Part shown: in pieces, positions 38,987 through 49,508 of the stretch | How positions within the stretch are numbered: the first letter of the stretch is position 1 | Layout of the letters: each line of letters begins with the position of its first letter | NCBI RefSeq assembly: GCF_026342735.1 | Contig: NZ_JAPEMM010000001.1 | Span: 2,232,001 to 2,296,000 of the forward strand | Source of the DNA: Streptomyces sp. NBC_00193 | GTDB taxonomy: Bacteria; Actinomycetota; Actinomycetes; Streptomycetales; Streptomycetaceae | Length of the DNA: 64,000 nt | Direction: 5' to 3' | Program-made: the position numbers and the translations under genes | Notes under the pieces: model-generated | Told to the model about the DNA's origin: nothing | Database searches by the model: none | The model's input: only the letters and a program-made list of their open reading frames with translations

Positions 38987-39127
38987 CCCCTCGGCCGGGA
39001 TGCTGTCGGGGTCCGAGGTATTTCGCAGGTAAATTCGAAGATGGACGACGCCGACCGCACTCGGCTCCGGCCATGGATCCGGGGAGTCCCGGACCGGAAG
39101 CACCTACGAAAAGCAGGAGTGATTCGC

Positions 39128-39487
39128 GTGGATCGTGTCGCGCTGCGCGGCCTCAAGGCTCGCGGGCACCATGGCGTCTTCCCCCGGGAACGCGAGGAAG
39201 GCCAGACCTTCATCGTCGACCTGGTGCTCCACCTCGACACCCGCCCCGCGGCGGCGGGCGACGACCTGGCTAAGACGGTGCACTACGGGGTAGTCGCGGA
39301 AGAAGTCGTCGACGTGGTCCAGGGCGAGCCCGTGGACCTGATCGAGACCCTCGCCGAGCGGATCGCCCAGCAGTGCCTCAAGCACGAAGCGGTCGCCCAG
39401 GTGGAGGTCGTCGTCCACAAACCGGACGCGCCGATCACCGTTCCCTTCGACGACGTGACCATCACGATCACCCGGAGCCGCGCGTGA
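39128..39487 (+). CDS. folB: Dihydroneopterin aldolase
   Basis: Splits dihydroneopterin to the hydroxymethylpterin used by FolK. 119 aa, a standard length: DRVALRGLKARGHHGVFPRERE (substrate loop), FIVDLVLHLDTR, VHYGVVAEEV, the active-site Glu in LIETLAERIA, and the Lys in VVVHKPDAPI. The GTG at 39128 was chosen because AGGAG lies 8 bases upstream and the conserved start MDRV follows; a longer in-frame start at 39041 adds 29 unsupported residues. The stop overlaps the folK start as GTGA. Confidence 0.96.
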   Translation: MDRVALRGLKARGHHGVFPREREEGQTFIVDLVLHLDTRPAAAGDDLAKTVHYGVVAEEVVDVVQGEPVDLIETLAERIAQQCLKHEAVAQVEVVVHKPDAPITVPFDDVTITITRSRA

Positions 39488-40092
39488 ACAACGGAATGAA
39501 CGCCCAGAGCGACCCCACCGTCCAGCCGGTACCCGCCTCCGTGGTCGAAGCCGTCGACGCGGCCGACGTGACCCTGTCCAACCCCAAGTGGGCCGTCGTC
39601 GCGCTGGGCGCGAACCTGGGCAACCGCCTGGAGACCCTCCAGGGCGCCGTCGACGCCCTCGGGGACACCCCGGGCCTTCGGGTCAAGGCCGTCTCCCCCG
39701 TCTACGAGACGGAGCCGTGGGGCGTGGACGCGGGCTCGCAGCCCTCGTACCTCAACGCCGTCATCTCGGTGAAGACCACCCTGCCCCCCAGCTCCCTGCT
39801 GGAGCGCGGCCACGCCATCGAGGAAGCCTTCGACCGCGTCCGCGAGGAGCGCTGGGGGCCCCGCACGATCGACGTCGACATCATCGCCTACGCCGACGTG
39901 GTCTCCGCCGATCCCGTCCTCACCCTCCCGCACCCGCGCGCCCACCAGCGCGCCTTCGTGCTGGCCCCCTGGAACGACATCGACCCCGAGGCGCAGATCC
40001 CGGGCCACGGGCCCGTCGCCGCGCTCCTGGCGGCCGTCGGCCTCTCCGGGCTCACGCTGCGCGAGGACCTGGAACTGCGCCTCCCCGAGTGA
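39484..40092 (+). CDS. folK: 2-Amino-4-hydroxy-6-hydroxymethyldihydropteridine pyrophosphokinase
   Basis: Transfers pyrophosphate from ATP to hydroxymethyl-dihydropterin. 202 aa from the coupled GTG; the enzyme proper starts near residue 37 (AVVALGANLGNRLETLQ). It has SPVYETEPWGVDAGSQPSYLNAV, the signature RWGPRTIDVDIIAY, and PHPRAHQRAFVLAPW. The ~35-residue lead is not part of the fold; an ATG at 39496 is an alternative start. Confidence 0.96.
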   Translation: MNNGMNAQSDPTVQPVPASVVEAVDAADVTLSNPKWAVVALGANLGNRLETLQGAVDALGDTPGLRVKAVSPVYETEPWGVDAGSQPSYLNAVISVKTTLPPSSLLERGHAIEEAFDRVREERWGPRTIDVDIIAYADVVSADPVLTLPHPRAHQRAFVLAPWNDIDPEAQIPGHGPVAALLAAVGLSGLTLREDLELRLPE

Positions 40093-40186
40093 GCCGCGCC
40101 CGCGGGGCGGGTCCGTCGACCACTTAGGATCACCGGGTACGCACGCACGGAGAGCGGGCACTGCGGGAATGGCGGGAGAAGCGCAC

Positions 40187-40675
40187 GTGAAGCAACTGAG
40201 GCCGGCGGTCCTGGCGGGCATTTTCGCGATCGCCGCGGTGCTGTCCTGGGCCGGAGCCCGGCTGTGGAACGCGTACGGCACGCTCCCCGGCGTCCCGGTG
40301 GCCGCGCCCATCGTGCTCGGCGCCATCGCCGTGGTGCTGCTGGCGACGGCCCTGTCGCTGCGCTCCCGCCTGAAGGCCCAGCGCGAGCGCGTGCCCGGCG
40401 CCAAGGGCGTGGAGCCGCTGATGGCGGCCCGCGCGGTCGTCTTCGGCCAGGCCAGCGCCCTGGTGGCGGCCCTGGTCGCGGGCGCCTACGGCGGCGTCGG
40501 CGTCTTCCTGCTCACCACCGCGATGGACGTCCCCGCCCGCCGCGACCAGACCTGGTACGCCGGTTTCTCGGTCCTGGCGGGCGCGGCGGTCATCGCGGCA
40601 GCCCTCTTCCTGGAACACGTCCTCAAACTCCCGGACGACGAGGACCCCACCTCCGAGGCCCCGTCCCGGGCATGA
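40187..40675 (+). CDS. DUF3180 membrane protein
   Basis: A 162-aa actinobacterial protein with four predicted helices (about 8-28, 36-56, 82-105 and 118-140), starting VKQLRPAVLAGIFAIAAVLSW. It lies consistently after folK in actinomycetes; function unknown. GTG 40187 was chosen for its GGGAGA site and family start; ATG 40169 is possible. Confidence 0.85.
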   Translation: MKQLRPAVLAGIFAIAAVLSWAGARLWNAYGTLPGVPVAAPIVLGAIAVVLLATALSLRSRLKAQRERVPGAKGVEPLMAARAVVFGQASALVAALVAGAYGGVGVFLLTTAMDVPARRDQTWYAGFSVLAGAAVIAAALFLEHVLKLPDDEDPTSEAPSRA

Positions 40676-40679
40676 CCCG

Positions 40680-41666
40680 TCACCGGGGCGCGCGGACGAG
40701 GTGCCCGCTCACCAGGAACCCTGCGTGGGGTTCGAGGCGATACGTGTAGAGGGTGAAGGGCTTGGCTCCGGTGGCGGTGTGACGCCGGACCTCCGAAACC
40801 GTCGCCGACTGCCGTTCCATGAGGTGCACGGGGTGCTCCTCCGCCACGAAGGTCCCTCGCCGCTGCCACCGGTCCGTGACCACCAGCTGCGACGCCATCC
40901 CTGTCCGTGGTGTGAACCGAGCTCCGATGATCACCGCCAGCTCCGCCAGAAACGGAACATTGGCGCTGATGATCATCCGCGCGTCCCAACGCTTGATCCG
41001 GCAGCCGTCCCCGTCTGCGTACCCGTCCAGGAAGCCCTCGAATGTAGCGAGGTCTTTCAACACGACGCGGGGGAAGCCCTGCCGCATGTGGTGCGCATCA
41101 CCACCCACGTACTGTCGCAGGACGTCCGCGAGGTAGGACGAGACCACGCGCACCCGGAACCCCGGAACGTCGCACTGGAGGAAGCCGGACGGCCTCGTGA
41201 CGGGCTCCAGTCGGGCGGGGAGCCCGGTGGCCGCGGTCAGGCACTCCGCGTACTTGGCGGCAAAGCCCTCGTCGTTCACGACGAGGGACGCGTAGTTCTT
41301 GCCGACCGTTCCGTCGGCGCACGTGGCACCCACCAGGTAGCCGAATTCGTAGCCCGGCAGAATCGTCAGGCGCGTACGGCACAGCTTGCGTGGCGGAGTC
41401 CACGCCACAACACTGCCCTCGGCCTCACCAGCCGCGATCCACCCGTCACGGGTGCTCAGTAACTGGTCCGGCGCCACGGTGAACGCCTGCCCTTCCGTGA
41501 CGACGTCCACGACCTCGCGCGCTTTCACGGCCGTCACCCCCACAACGGCCGTGTGCACGGTTCTGTCCCCGTCCAGCGTCCAGAGCCGGTCACCCACGCC
41601 GATGGCTCTCGCCCGGGCAGAACCATCGGCGCCGTTCACGATCTGCTTGCTCGGCAGCCCGCCCAT
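40680..41666 (-). CDS. Free-standing intein-like (Hint) protein with LAGLIDADG homing endonuclease
   Basis: A 328-aa protein with an intein layout but no exteins. Residues 3-88 form a Hint N-half (LPSKQIVNGADG, VGDRLWTLDGD, then a block-B-like VAPDQLL...DGW). Residues about 107-260 are an endonuclease with two LAGLIDADG helices: LVGATCADG (111-119) and FLDGYADGD (212-220). Residues about 300-325 resemble intein block F (YRLEPHAGFLVSGHLV). Splicing residues are missing: no Cys/Ser at position 1 (GGLP), the block-B Thr and His are Ala65 and Gln68, and the C-terminal His-Asn is replaced by RAPR. So it probably cannot splice, while the endonuclease could still cut DNA. It lies between the convergent DUF3180 and folE genes, has a TTA codon (Leu69, bldA-type control) and codon use that looks less GC-biased. 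The ATG at 41666 has AGGGGGG before it; a TTG at 41726 is the in-frame alternative. Confidence 0.85.
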   Translation of the reverse strand: MGGLPSKQIVNGADGSARARAIGVGDRLWTLDGDRTVHTAVVGVTAVKAREVVDVVTEGQAFTVAPDQLLSTRDGWIAAGEAEGSVVAWTPPRKLCRTRLTILPGYEFGYLVGATCADGTVGKNYASLVVNDEGFAAKYAECLTAATGLPARLEPVTRPSGFLQCDVPGFRVRVVSSYLADVLRQYVGGDAHHMRQGFPRVVLKDLATFEGFLDGYADGDGCRIKRWDARMIISANVPFLAELAVIIGARFTPRTGMASQLVVTDRWQRRGTFVAEEHPVHLMERQSATVSEVRRHTATGAKPFTLYTYRLEPHAGFLVSGHLVRAPR

Positions 41667-41676
41667 CCCGCCCCCC

Positions 41677-41700
41677 TGATCAAGTGAAATCACCTGATCA
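41677..41700. promoter_or_regulatory. 24-bp palindrome upstream of the intein-like endonuclease gene
   Basis: Outer arms TGATCA on both sides and inner AAGTGA/TCACCT; only two of twelve positions fail to pair. It sits 11 bases before the ATG at 41666, and TTGTCA (minus strand 41726-41721) could be the -35. It may be an operator, or a relic of an endonuclease target. Confidence 0.6.
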
Positions 41701-41731
41701 ACGACGGTATCGGGCGGGTCTGACAATCCGG

Positions 41732-42340
41732 CTAGCGGGCGATGATCAGGCTCATGGCCTCGTTACGGGTCGCGGGGTCGCGGAGCTGGCCACGGACGGC
41801 CGAGGTGATGGTCTTCGCACCGGGCTTGCGGACACCACGCATGGTCATGCACATGTGCTCGCACTCGACGACCACGATGACCCCGCGCGGCTCCAGGATC
41901 TCCATCAGGGAGTCCGCGATCTGGGTCGTCAGCCGTTCCTGGACCTGGGGGCGGCGGGCGAAGACGTCCACCAGGCGGGCCAGCTTCGACAGGCCGGTGA
42001 TCTTGCCATCGACGGACGGAATGTACCCAACATGGGCAACTCCGACGAATGGCACCAAATGATGTTCACACGAGCTCATGACCTCGATGTCCTTCACCAG
42101 GACCATCTCGTCGTGGCCGAGGTCGAACGTCGTCGTCAGCACCTCTTCCGGCTTCTGCCACAGACCCCCGAATATCTCCCGGTACGCCCGCGCCACCCGG
42201 GCCGGCGTCTCGAGCAGCCCCTCGCGGTCCGGGTCCTCGCCGACCGCGATCAGGAGCTCGCGGACGGCCGCCTCGGCGCGCTTCTCGTCGAACTCGCCGA
42301 TCGTGCCCTCGCCACCGGTCAGGGTCACTGGGTCGGTCAT
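41732..42340 (-). CDS. folE: GTP cyclohydrolase I
   Basis: Converts GTP to dihydroneopterin triphosphate, the start of folate synthesis. 202 aa: [30 protein letters not shown], the zinc and active-site motifs [35 protein letters not shown] and the C-terminal zinc Cys in [25 protein letters not shown] before the ATG at 42340. It is separated from ftsH by a strong terminator, so it has its own promoter in 42341-42382 or relies on read-through. Confidence 0.97.
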   Translation of the reverse strand: MTDPVTLTGGEGTIGEFDEKRAEAAVRELLIAVGEDPDREGLLETPARVARAYREIFGGLWQKPEEVLTTTFDLGHDEMVLVKDIEVMSSCEHHLVPFVGVAHVGYIPSVDGKITGLSKLARLVDVFARRPQVQERLTTQIADSLMEILEPRGVIVVVECEHMCMTMRGVRKPGAKTITSAVRGQLRDPATRNEAMSLIIAR

Positions 42341-42382
42341 TTCTTCCTCGTTCCTGTCTGTGCAGTCGCCGGCATGTGAAAG

Positions 42383-42420
42383 TGCCGCGCCCCCCAGGCT
42401 AGAACCTGGGGGGCGCGGCA
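42383..42420 (-). terminator. Terminator of ftsH
   Basis: Perfect 16-bp stem (42383-42398 with 42405-42420), loop of 6, GC-rich, 16 bases after the ftsH stop. No U-run. Confidence 0.8.
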
Positions 42421-42436
42421 TCCATTCCGGGAGGGA

Positions 42437-44470
42437 TCAGGCCTCCGGACGCTCCTCCGGGGAGGGCTCCGGGGTCTTCTCCACCGACACGGCGGTCGCG
42501 GAAGCCGCCGACGTGCCGTTCGCCGCGTTCGTCAGCTGGAGCTCCTTGGGAGAGAGCACCGGCGGACGGGTGGACGGCGTGCGGTGCGAGGAGCCGGTCC
42601 ACGCCGGGCGGGCCGGGCGCTTCACGATCGTCGAGAAGACCTCGGCGATCTGCTCCTTGTTGAGCGTCTCCTTCTCCAGGAGGGCGAGGACCAGGTTGTC
42701 GAGGACGTCGCGGTTCTCGACCAGGATCTCCCAGGCCTCGTTGTGCGCGGTCTCGATGAGCTTCTTGACCTCTTCGTCGACCAGCGCGGCAACCTCCTCC
42801 GAGTAGTCCCTCGGGTGCGACATCTCGCGGCCCAGGAACGGCTCGGTGTTGTCTCCGCCGAACTTGATCGCGCCGAGACGCTCGGTCATGCCGTACTGGG
42901 TGACCATCGCGCGGGCCGTTGCCGTGGCCTTCTCGATGTCGTTCGCGGCGCCCGTGGTCGGGTCGTGGAAGACCAGCTCCTCGGCCGCGCGCCCGCCCAG
43001 CATGTACGCCAGCTGGTCGAGCATCTCGTTGCGCGTGGTCGAGTACTTGTCCTCGTCGGGCAGGACCATGGTGTAACCCAGGGCCCGGCCGCGGGACAGG
43101 ATCGTGATCTTGTGGACCGGGTCGGAGTTCGGGGAAGCCGCCGCGACCAGGGCGTGTCCGCCCTCGTGGTACGCGGTGATCTTCTTTTCCCGGTCCGACA
43201 TGATCCGGGTCCGCTTCTGCGGACCCGCCACGACGCGGTCGATCGCCTCGTCCAGCGCATGGTTGTCGATCAGCTTCTGGTCCGAGCGGGCCGTGAGCAG
43301 CGCGGCCTCGTTCAGGACGTTGGCGAGATCGGCACCCGTGAAGCCGGGCGTGCGACGGGCTACCGCACCCAGGTCGACGTCCGGGGCGACCGGCTTGCCC
43401 TTCTGGTGAACCTTGAGGATCTCCAGACGGCCCTGCATGTCCGGACGGTCCACCGCGATCTGGCGGTCGAAGCGGCCGGGGCGCAGGAGGGCCGGGTCGA
43501 GGATGTCGGGACGGTTCGTGGCGGCGATCAGGATGACCCCGCCCTTCACGTCGAAACCGTCCATCTCGACGAGCAGCTGGTTGAGGGTCTGCTCGCGCTC
43601 GTCGTGACCGCCGCCGAGGCCCGCACCGCGGTGCCGGCCGACGGCGTCGATCTCGTCGACGAAGACGATCGCCGGGGCGTTGGCCTTGGCCTGTTCGAAC
43701 AGGTCGCGGACACGCGAGGCACCGACACCGACGAACATCTCGACGAAGTCGGAACCGGAGATCGAGTAGAAGGGGACACCGGCCTCGCCCGCGACGGCAC
43801 GCGCGAGCAGGGTCTTTCCGGTGCCGGGCGGGCCGTAGAGCAGCACGCCCTTGGGGATCTTGGCGCCGACGGCCTGGAACTTCGCCGGCTCCTGGAGGAA
43901 CTCCTTGATCTCGTGGAGTTCCTCGACGGCCTCGTCGGAGCCCGCGACATCGGCGAACGTCGTCTTCGGGGTGTCCTTGGTGATGAGCTTGGCCTTGGAC
44001 TTCCCGAAGTTCATGACTCGGGAGCCGCCGCCCTGCATCTGGTTCATCAGGAACAGGAAGACCACGACGATGAGGACGAACGGCAGCAGCGAGAGCAGCA
44101 CGCTCAGGAACGGGCTGGTCTTGTCCGGCGTGACGGAGTATCCGTCAGGGATCTGACCGGCTTCGTACTTGGTCTGGAGGTTCTGGGCGAGCTGTACGCC
44201 CTGGTCCCCGATGTAGTTGGCCTGGAACTTGGTGCCGTCGTTGTCGCCGAGCTTCTGGTCCTTCTTCAGCTCGATCTTGATCATCTGGCTGTCACCGGTG
44301 GTGAGCTTGGCGCTGTCCACCTGGCCACTGTTGATCGCCTTGATGACCTCGCTGGTCTCCACCGACTTGTAGCCGCCGCCGGAGCCGACGACGTTCATCA
44401 ACACGACCACGGCGAGGACGGCCAGCACGATCCACATAACCGGCCCACGGAAGTATCGCTTCACGTCCAT
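42437..44470 (-). CDS. ftsH: Membrane AAA+ zinc metalloprotease FtsH
   Basis: Membrane-bound ATP-dependent protease for quality control of membrane and regulatory proteins. 677 aa. TM1 about 9-27, extracytoplasmic domain 30-110, TM2 about 112-135; Walker A GPPGTGKT near 218, Walker [16 protein letters not shown], pore motif [34 protein letters not shown], zinc motif HEGGH near 435, third ligand Asp in ANDIEKAT. The last ~50 residues are a low-complexity tail. The intergenic stretch to hpt is about 180 bases and AT-rich near the start, which suits a promoter. Confidence 0.97.
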   Translation of the reverse strand: MDVKRYFRGPVMWIVLAVLAVVVLMNVVGSGGGYKSVETSEVIKAINSGQVDSAKLTTGDSQMIKIELKKDQKLGDNDGTKFQANYIGDQGVQLAQNLQTKYEAGQIPDGYSVTPDKTSPFLSVLLSLLPFVLIVVVFLFLMNQMQGGGSRVMNFGKSKAKLITKDTPKTTFADVAGSDEAVEELHEIKEFLQEPAKFQAVGAKIPKGVLLYGPPGTGKTLLARAVAGEAGVPFYSISGSDFVEMFVGVGASRVRDLFEQAKANAPAIVFVDEIDAVGRHRGAGLGGGHDEREQTLNQLLVEMDGFDVKGGVILIAATNRPDILDPALLRPGRFDRQIAVDRPDMQGRLEILKVHQKGKPVAPDVDLGAVARRTPGFTGADLANVLNEAALLTARSDQKLIDNHALDEAIDRVVAGPQKRTRIMSDREKKITAYHEGGHALVAAASPNSDPVHKITILSRGRALGYTMVLPDEDKYSTTRNEMLDQLAYMLGGRAAEELVFHDPTTGAANDIEKATATARAMVTQYGMTERLGAIKFGGDNTEPFLGREMSHPRDYSEEVAALVDEEVKKLIETAHNEAWEILVENRDVLDNLVLALLEKETLNKEQIAEVFSTIVKRPARPAWTGSSHRTPSTRPPVLSPKELQLTNAANGTSAASATAVSVEKTPEPSPEERPEA

Positions 44471-44652
44471 CCATACGGGGCGCTAGGCACCCCGTCCCTC
44501 CTGCCCGTAGGTAAATGCTGCTGTGAGTAAAGACTGTTCTTCGGAATGTACCCCTGCATTGTCACCCGCGGCCTCATGGGACGGCTGACAGACCCGCCTT
44601 TCCATGCTCCAACGGCGGGAAACGCTCCAGGGTTCCCCTGTCGGGCGCTGGA

Positions 44653-45213
44653 TCAGCCGCCGTAGACGTGGGGAGCGAGGGTGCCGACGAACGGCAGGTT
44701 GCGGTACTTCTCCGCGTAGTCGAGGCCGTAGCCGACGACGAACTCGTTCGGGATGTCGAAGCCGACCCACTTCACGTCGATCGCGACCTTGGCGGCGTCG
44801 GGCTTGCGCAGCAGCGTGACGACCTCCAGGGAGGCCGGCTGGCGGGAGCCGAGGTTCGACAGCAGCCACGACAGGGTCAGGCCCGAGTCGATGATGTCCT
44901 CGACGATCAGGACGTGCTTGTCCTTGATGTCGGTGTCCAGGTCCTTGAGGATCCGCACCACGCCCGAGGACTGGGTCCCGGCGCCGTACGAGGACACCGC
45001 CATCCAGTCCATGGTGAGCGGGGTGGACAAGGCGCGCGCCAGGTCCGCCATCACCATCACCGCGCCCTTGAGGACGCCGACGATGAGCAGGTCCTTGCCC
45101 GCGTACTCCGCGTCGATCTTCGCGGCCAGCTCGGCCAGCTTCGCGTCGATCTCTTCCTTGGTGATGAGCACCGACTGGAGGTCGTTGCCCATGTCCTTCT
45201 CGTCCACCCGCAT
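44653..45213 (-). CDS. hpt: Hypoxanthine phosphoribosyltransferase
   Basis: Salvages hypoxanthine/guanine to IMP/GMP with PRPP. 186 aa. [14 protein letters not shown], the flexible loop [17 protein letters not shown], the PRPP loop [41 protein letters not shown]. The ATG 45213 was chosen; an adjacent GTG and an internal ATG (with AGAAGGA) are alternatives. Conserved order dacB-metalloprotease-tilS-hpt-ftsH. Confidence 0.96.
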   Translation of the reverse strand: MRVDEKDMGNDLQSVLITKEEIDAKLAELAAKIDAEYAGKDLLIVGVLKGAVMVMADLARALSTPLTMDWMAVSSYGAGTQSSGVVRILKDLDTDIKDKHVLIVEDIIDSGLTLSWLLSNLGSRQPASLEVVTLLRKPDAAKVAIDVKWVGFDIPNEFVVGYGLDYAEKYRNLPFVGTLAPHVYGG

Positions 45214-45279
45214 CACTTTCGTTGTCGGCTGGGGCTCCGGGGGGTGACCCCGGAGGACTCAGCCGTGTTTCAGCACCAA

Positions 45280-46404
45280 TCAGCCCTGCCGGATGACCAG
45301 TCTGCCACCCTGCCGCTGGGCCTCCACCCGGCCGGGCAGGTTGATGGCTCCCTGACCGCGCCATCCGGTGATGAGCCGGTCGACTTCCTCGATGTGGCGG
45401 GCGAAGAGGGAGCCTGCGGGGGAACCGGCGGCGACGACCGCCCGGCGCAGTACGCGGCGGCGGACGGCGGGGGGAAGCGCGTACAGCTTGGCGCACTCCA
45501 GGCGGCCGTCTTCGTCGCGTACGCCGCCCTCGGCCTCGGCGGCCCAGGCGTCCAGGGCGTCGGCGTCGTCGCGGGAGAGCTGGGCGGTGCGGGCGAGCGC
45601 CTCCACGACCCCCTTGCCGAGCGCCTTCTCCAGGGCGGGCAGGCCCTCGTGGCGCAGCCGGGAGCGGGTGTAGGCGGGGTCGATGTTGTGCGGGTCGTCC
45701 CAGACGGCGAGGGACTGGACCATGCAGGCCTTGCGGGCGGTCTGCCGGTCGACCTGGAGGAAGGGCCGGCGGTAGCGGTGGTTGCGGCCCCGCGCCCCGG
45801 GGTCCCCGGGGCCTCCGGAGACCTCGGCCATGCCGGAGAGCGAGCGGATGCCGGAGCCGCGGGCGAGGCCCAGCAGGACGGTTTCGGCTTGGTCGTCGCG
45901 GGTGTGGCCGAGCAGCACGGCGACGGCGCCCAGCCGGTCGGCGGCCTCGTCCAGGGCCGCGTAGCGGGCGTCGCGGGCGGCGGCTTCGGGGCCTCCGTCG
46001 CGGCCGACGCGCACGGCGACGGACAGGGCGGGGTCGAGGTGCAGCGCGGTCATGCGGGACACGACCTCGGCGGCGCGCAGGGCGGAGCCGTCCTGGAGGC
46101 CGTGGTCGACGGTGATGCCGCCGGCCCGGATTCCGAGTTTGGGGGCCTCGAAGGCGAGGGCGGAGGCGAGCGCCATGGAGTCCGCGCCGCCGGAGCAGGC
46201 GACGAGGACGAGCGGAGCGGTGTCGGGGAGGGGGTCGTGGGGGGCTGCACCGGCCGAGGATCCGACGGTGCGGCCGGGGCGGCCGACCCGGGGTGCGGGG
46301 GCGGGAGCGGGACGCCCGTCCCGTTCGGTGAGGTCGGTGAGGACGTCGTGGAGTACGCGGCGGACCGCCAGGCGTATCGCCGCGACCGCAGGATGGGGAC
46401 CCAT
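45280..46404 (-). CDS. tilS: tRNA(Ile)-lysidine synthetase
   Basis: Converts the CAU anticodon wobble C of tRNA-Ile to lysidine using ATP and lysine; essential for AUA decoding. 374 aa. PP-loop [14 protein letters not shown] near residue 70, [64 protein letters not shown]. The first ~60 residues are an Ala/Pro-rich lead. 66 bases upstream of hpt; likely co-transcribed. Confidence 0.95.
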   Translation of the reverse strand: MGPHPAVAAIRLAVRRVLHDVLTDLTERDGRPAPAPAPRVGRPGRTVGSSAGAAPHDPLPDTAPLVLVACSGGADSMALASALAFEAPKLGIRAGGITVDHGLQDGSALRAAEVVSRMTALHLDPALSVAVRVGRDGGPEAAARDARYAALDEAADRLGAVAVLLGHTRDDQAETVLLGLARGSGIRSLSGMAEVSGGPGDPGARGRNHRYRRPFLQVDRQTARKACMVQSLAVWDDPHNIDPAYTRSRLRHEGLPALEKALGKGVVEALARTAQLSRDDADALDAWAAEAEGGVRDEDGRLECAKLYALPPAVRRRVLRRAVVAAGSPAGSLFARHIEEVDRLITGWRGQGAINLPGRVEAQRQGGRLVIRQG

Positions 46405-46637
46405 GTCCGGTGCCCTTCGGTGGAGTTCGGATGCCTCGGAGGCGCTGGGGAGGCGTTGCGGGAGGTGGTGTGCCGGTGTGCTGCCCGGCTCCCCCGCGCG
46501 TGGGGGTTGTCACTCAGAGTGCGTCGATGGTGACAGAGCCGAGCCGTTCTCCGAGCATCGCACGCCCTTCCACGCCCCACGGTCCCTCGGACGGGTGACG
46601 CTGCTTCCCCCAGAGGGACATCTTCACGCCTCTTGCG

Positions 46638-47789
46638 TCACACCTCTTCGCTCGCCTCGCTCTGCTCGCTCCCCTTGCGGTGGACGCGGGCCACCCAGTC
46701 CGCGGGCCTGGCGATCTCGGACTTGGTCGGCAGTGTGTTCGGGGAGGTCCAGACCCGGTTGAAGCCGTCCATGCCGACCTGGCCGACGACGGCGCGCACG
46801 AAGCGTTCCCCGTCGCGGTACTGGCGCAGCTTGGCGTCGAGGCCGAGGAGCTTGCGCAGGGCGGCGTCGAGCCGGCCCGCGCCACTGGCCCTGCGCTGCT
46901 GGAACTTCTCGCGGATCTCGGAGACCGAGGGCACGACCTCGGGGCCGACCCCGTCCATGACGAAGTCGGCGTGGCCCTCCAGGAGGGACATGACGGCGGT
47001 GAGCCGGGCCAGCACCTCGCGCTGCTCGGGGGTCTGGACGAGCTCGACGAGGGAGCGGCCCTCGTCCCCGCGTTCCGCGTCGGGGCGGGCTCCGGCGAAG
47101 GACTGGGCGGCCTCGCGCAGGCGCTCCAGCACGGTCATCGGGTCCATTTCGGTGGCTCCGAGGAACGTCTGGATTTCGCCCTCCAGGTGTTCGCGGAGCC
47201 ACGGGACGGCCGTGAACTGGGTACGGTGCGTCTCCTCGTGCAGGCAGACCCAGAGCCGGAAGTCGTGCGGGTCCACCTCCAGCTCCCGTTCCACGTGGAC
47301 GATGTTCGGCGCGACGAGCAGCAGCCGGCCGCCGGTGGCGGAGCCCGGGAGGTCGAGGCCCGCGGGCGCGAAGGTCTCGTACTGGCCGAGCACGCGGGAG
47401 GCCAGGAAGCTGAGCAGCATGCCCAGCTCGACGCCGGTGACCTTGCCGCCGACCGCGCCGAGCACGGCGCCGCCGGGGGTGCCGGCGCGGCGGTCCTGCA
47501 TCTTGCCGAGGAGGGGCGACAGGAGCTCGCGGAAGCCCGCCACGTTGGCCTTGACCCAGCCGGCCCGGTCCACGACGAGGACGGGCGTGTCGGCCGGGGT
47601 CATGCCTTCGGGCATCATCCGCGTGAACTCGCGCACGTGCCGTTCGGAGGTCTTGGCGTGCCTGCGCAGCTCCGCGACGACGGCCCGCGCCTCGTCCCGG
47701 CTCACCTCCGGGCCGGGCCGCACGAGCCTGGTCGCGGTCGCCACCGCGAGGTTCCAGTCGACCATCTCCGCACCACCGAAGCTCGTCAT
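46638..47789 (-). CDS. Zinc-dependent metalloprotease-like protein, DUF2342
   Basis: A 383-aa actinobacterial protein. Zinc motif HEETHRTQF near residue 189, preceded by [22 protein letters not shown] and followed by the [14 protein letters not shown] segment, which may give the third ligand. Annotated elsewhere as zinc-dependent metalloprotease or coenzyme F420 biosynthesis-associated protein; proteolysis is unproven as far as I know. Located between dacB (57 bases) and tilS (233 bases). Confidence 0.88.
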   Translation of the reverse strand: MTSFGGAEMVDWNLAVATATRLVRPGPEVSRDEARAVVAELRRHAKTSERHVREFTRMMPEGMTPADTPVLVVDRAGWVKANVAGFRELLSPLLGKMQDRRAGTPGGAVLGAVGGKVTGVELGMLLSFLASRVLGQYETFAPAGLDLPGSATGGRLLLVAPNIVHVERELEVDPHDFRLWVCLHEETHRTQFTAVPWLREHLEGEIQTFLGATEMDPMTVLERLREAAQSFAGARPDAERGDEGRSLVELVQTPEQREVLARLTAVMSLLEGHADFVMDGVGPEVVPSVSEIREKFQQRRASGAGRLDAALRKLLGLDAKLRQYRDGERFVRAVVGQVGMDGFNRVWTSPNTLPTKSEIARPADWVARVHRKGSEQSEASEEV

Positions 47790-47846
47790 GCGTCAACCGT
47801 ACGTGGACCTGCGCGCGGGCGGGATCCCCACGGGCGGGCGGGATCC

Positions 47847-49346
47847 TCAGGAAGCGTTGGCCACGGCCGCCGCGAGCTTGTCGAGGCCCTTCTCCGCGGG
47901 GCCGGGATCCGGGGTGTTCGCGGTAAGGAACGCGAAGGCGAGCAGTCGGCCGGTGGGGTCGACGACGGTGCCGGCCAGGGAGTTCACCCCGCTCAGGGTG
48001 CCCGTCTTGGCCCGCAGCAGGCCGGCCGCCGGCGAGTCGCCGGAGTTGCGGGTGCGCAGGGTGCCGGTGAATCCGGCGACGGGCAGTCCGGTGAGGACGG
48101 GCCGCAGTTCGGGCCGCTGCGGGTCGGCGGCCTTGGCGAGGAGGGCGGTGAGCAGGCCGGCGCTGACCTTGTCGGCGCGGTTGAGGCCGCTGCCGTCGGC
48201 GAAGCGGGAGCCGGCGGTGTCGACGCCGAGGGCGGCGAGTTTCGCGCCGGTGGCCTGGGCGACGCCGTCGAAGCTCGCGGGTGCTCCGGAGGCGAGGGCG
48301 GTCTGGCGGGCGAGAGCTTCGGCGATGTCGTTGTCGCTGTGGGTCAGCATCCGCTCGACGAGCCCGGCGAGCGGCGGCGAGAGGGTGGCGGCGAGCGGGA
48401 CGGCCCCGGTGGCGGCCTTGGCCCTGGCGGGCTCGCCGGTGACCTTGACCCCGCGTTCCTTGAGCAGGGCGGCGAAGGCGCGGGCGGTGTCGCGGGAGGG
48501 GTCCTGGCTGCGCTTGACGGGGCCGGAGAAGGACTCGTCGGGGCGTCCTTCGTCGGCGGTCAGGGCCGTGACGGGCGCGAGGTTGGGGTTCTCGCCGATC
48601 GGGTGGAGGACGGGGCCGGTGTAGAGCGAGTCGTCGTAGCCGAGGGCCACGGAGTCGGTGCCGGCGGCCTTGAGGGCCTGGGCGGTGTCCGCGGCGAGGG
48701 CGACGAGGCTGCCGCCGGCGCCGGCCGGGGCCTTCTTCTTCGCGGTGAGCGAGGGGTCGCCGCCGCCGACCAGGATGATCTGGCCGGGCCCGGCGCCGGG
48801 GGTGACGGTGGTACGGATCCGGTGGTCGGGACCGAGGGCCGCGAGGGAGGCCGCCGCGGTGGCGATCTTGACGGTGGAGGCGGGGGTCATGGCGTCCCGG
48901 GCCCCGGCTTCGAAGAGGACCTTCCCGGTGGCGGTGTCGATCACGCAGGCGCCGCGGGCGGTTCCGAGGGCGGGGTCGGCGAGCAGCGGCCGCAGGGCGG
49001 CGGCGAGGGCTGCCCCGGAGTCCGCGGCTCCGGCCTGCTTGCCCGAGCCCGAGCCCGAGCCCGTGCCCGTACCCGAGCCCGTGCCGTCGCCCGTGCCCGG
49101 GCCGGCTCCGGCGGGGCGGACCCCGGCGAGCACGCCGGGGGCGCTGGGGGCCGCCTGCGGCAGCGCCGCAGCGGTGCCGGCACCGTGATCTGCGCCACCC
49201 GTACGGCCCCAAGAGGCGGCCTTGTCCCGCTCGGCCTTACGCTGGCCGGAGTCCCAGGGACCCGCGGCGGCCACCGTCGCGGCCGACAGGGCGAGGCCGG
49301 CAACGGCCGACACCGCGATGAGCTGCCAGGTCTTGACCAATGGCAC
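47847..49346 (-). CDS. dacB: D-alanyl-D-alanine carboxypeptidase/endopeptidase (PBP4 type)
   Basis: Trims and cleaves peptidoglycan cross-links outside the membrane. 499 aa from GTG 49346. An N-terminal signal/anchor (about 8-28) leads to a long GSGTGTG-rich linker (60-105) and an S13 peptidase domain: nucleophile SxxK as TPASTVKIA, SxN as [13 protein letters not shown] as [10 protein letters not shown]. Insert domain between SxxK and SxN present. The linker is encoded by short GC repeats near 49045-49090. Divergent from ppa with about 160 bases between. Confidence 0.93.
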   Translation of the reverse strand: MPLVKTWQLIAVSAVAGLALSAATVAAAGPWDSGQRKAERDKAASWGRTGGADHGAGTAAALPQAAPSAPGVLAGVRPAGAGPGTGDGTGSGTGTGSGSGSGKQAGAADSGAALAAALRPLLADPALGTARGACVIDTATGKVLFEAGARDAMTPASTVKIATAAASLAALGPDHRIRTTVTPGAGPGQIILVGGGDPSLTAKKKAPAGAGGSLVALAADTAQALKAAGTDSVALGYDDSLYTGPVLHPIGENPNLAPVTALTADEGRPDESFSGPVKRSQDPSRDTARAFAALLKERGVKVTGEPARAKAATGAVPLAATLSPPLAGLVERMLTHSDNDIAEALARQTALASGAPASFDGVAQATGAKLAALGVDTAGSRFADGSGLNRADKVSAGLLTALLAKAADPQRPELRPVLTGLPVAGFTGTLRTRNSGDSPAAGLLRAKTGTLSGVNSLAGTVVDPTGRLLAFAFLTANTPDPGPAEKGLDKLAAAVANAS

Positions 49347-49508
49347 CTCGGACCAGCCCCTTTCGCGATCACACATATGCGTGAGGGACACTTAACCATT
49401 GCGTCTTGCCGCGAGCATGGCACCCCACCCGGCAGGGCTGGGCAGGCCGCGCACGCAGGTGAATCGCGCATCCCCGAAGCAATGAAGCTGATCATGGAGG
49501 AGCAGGAC

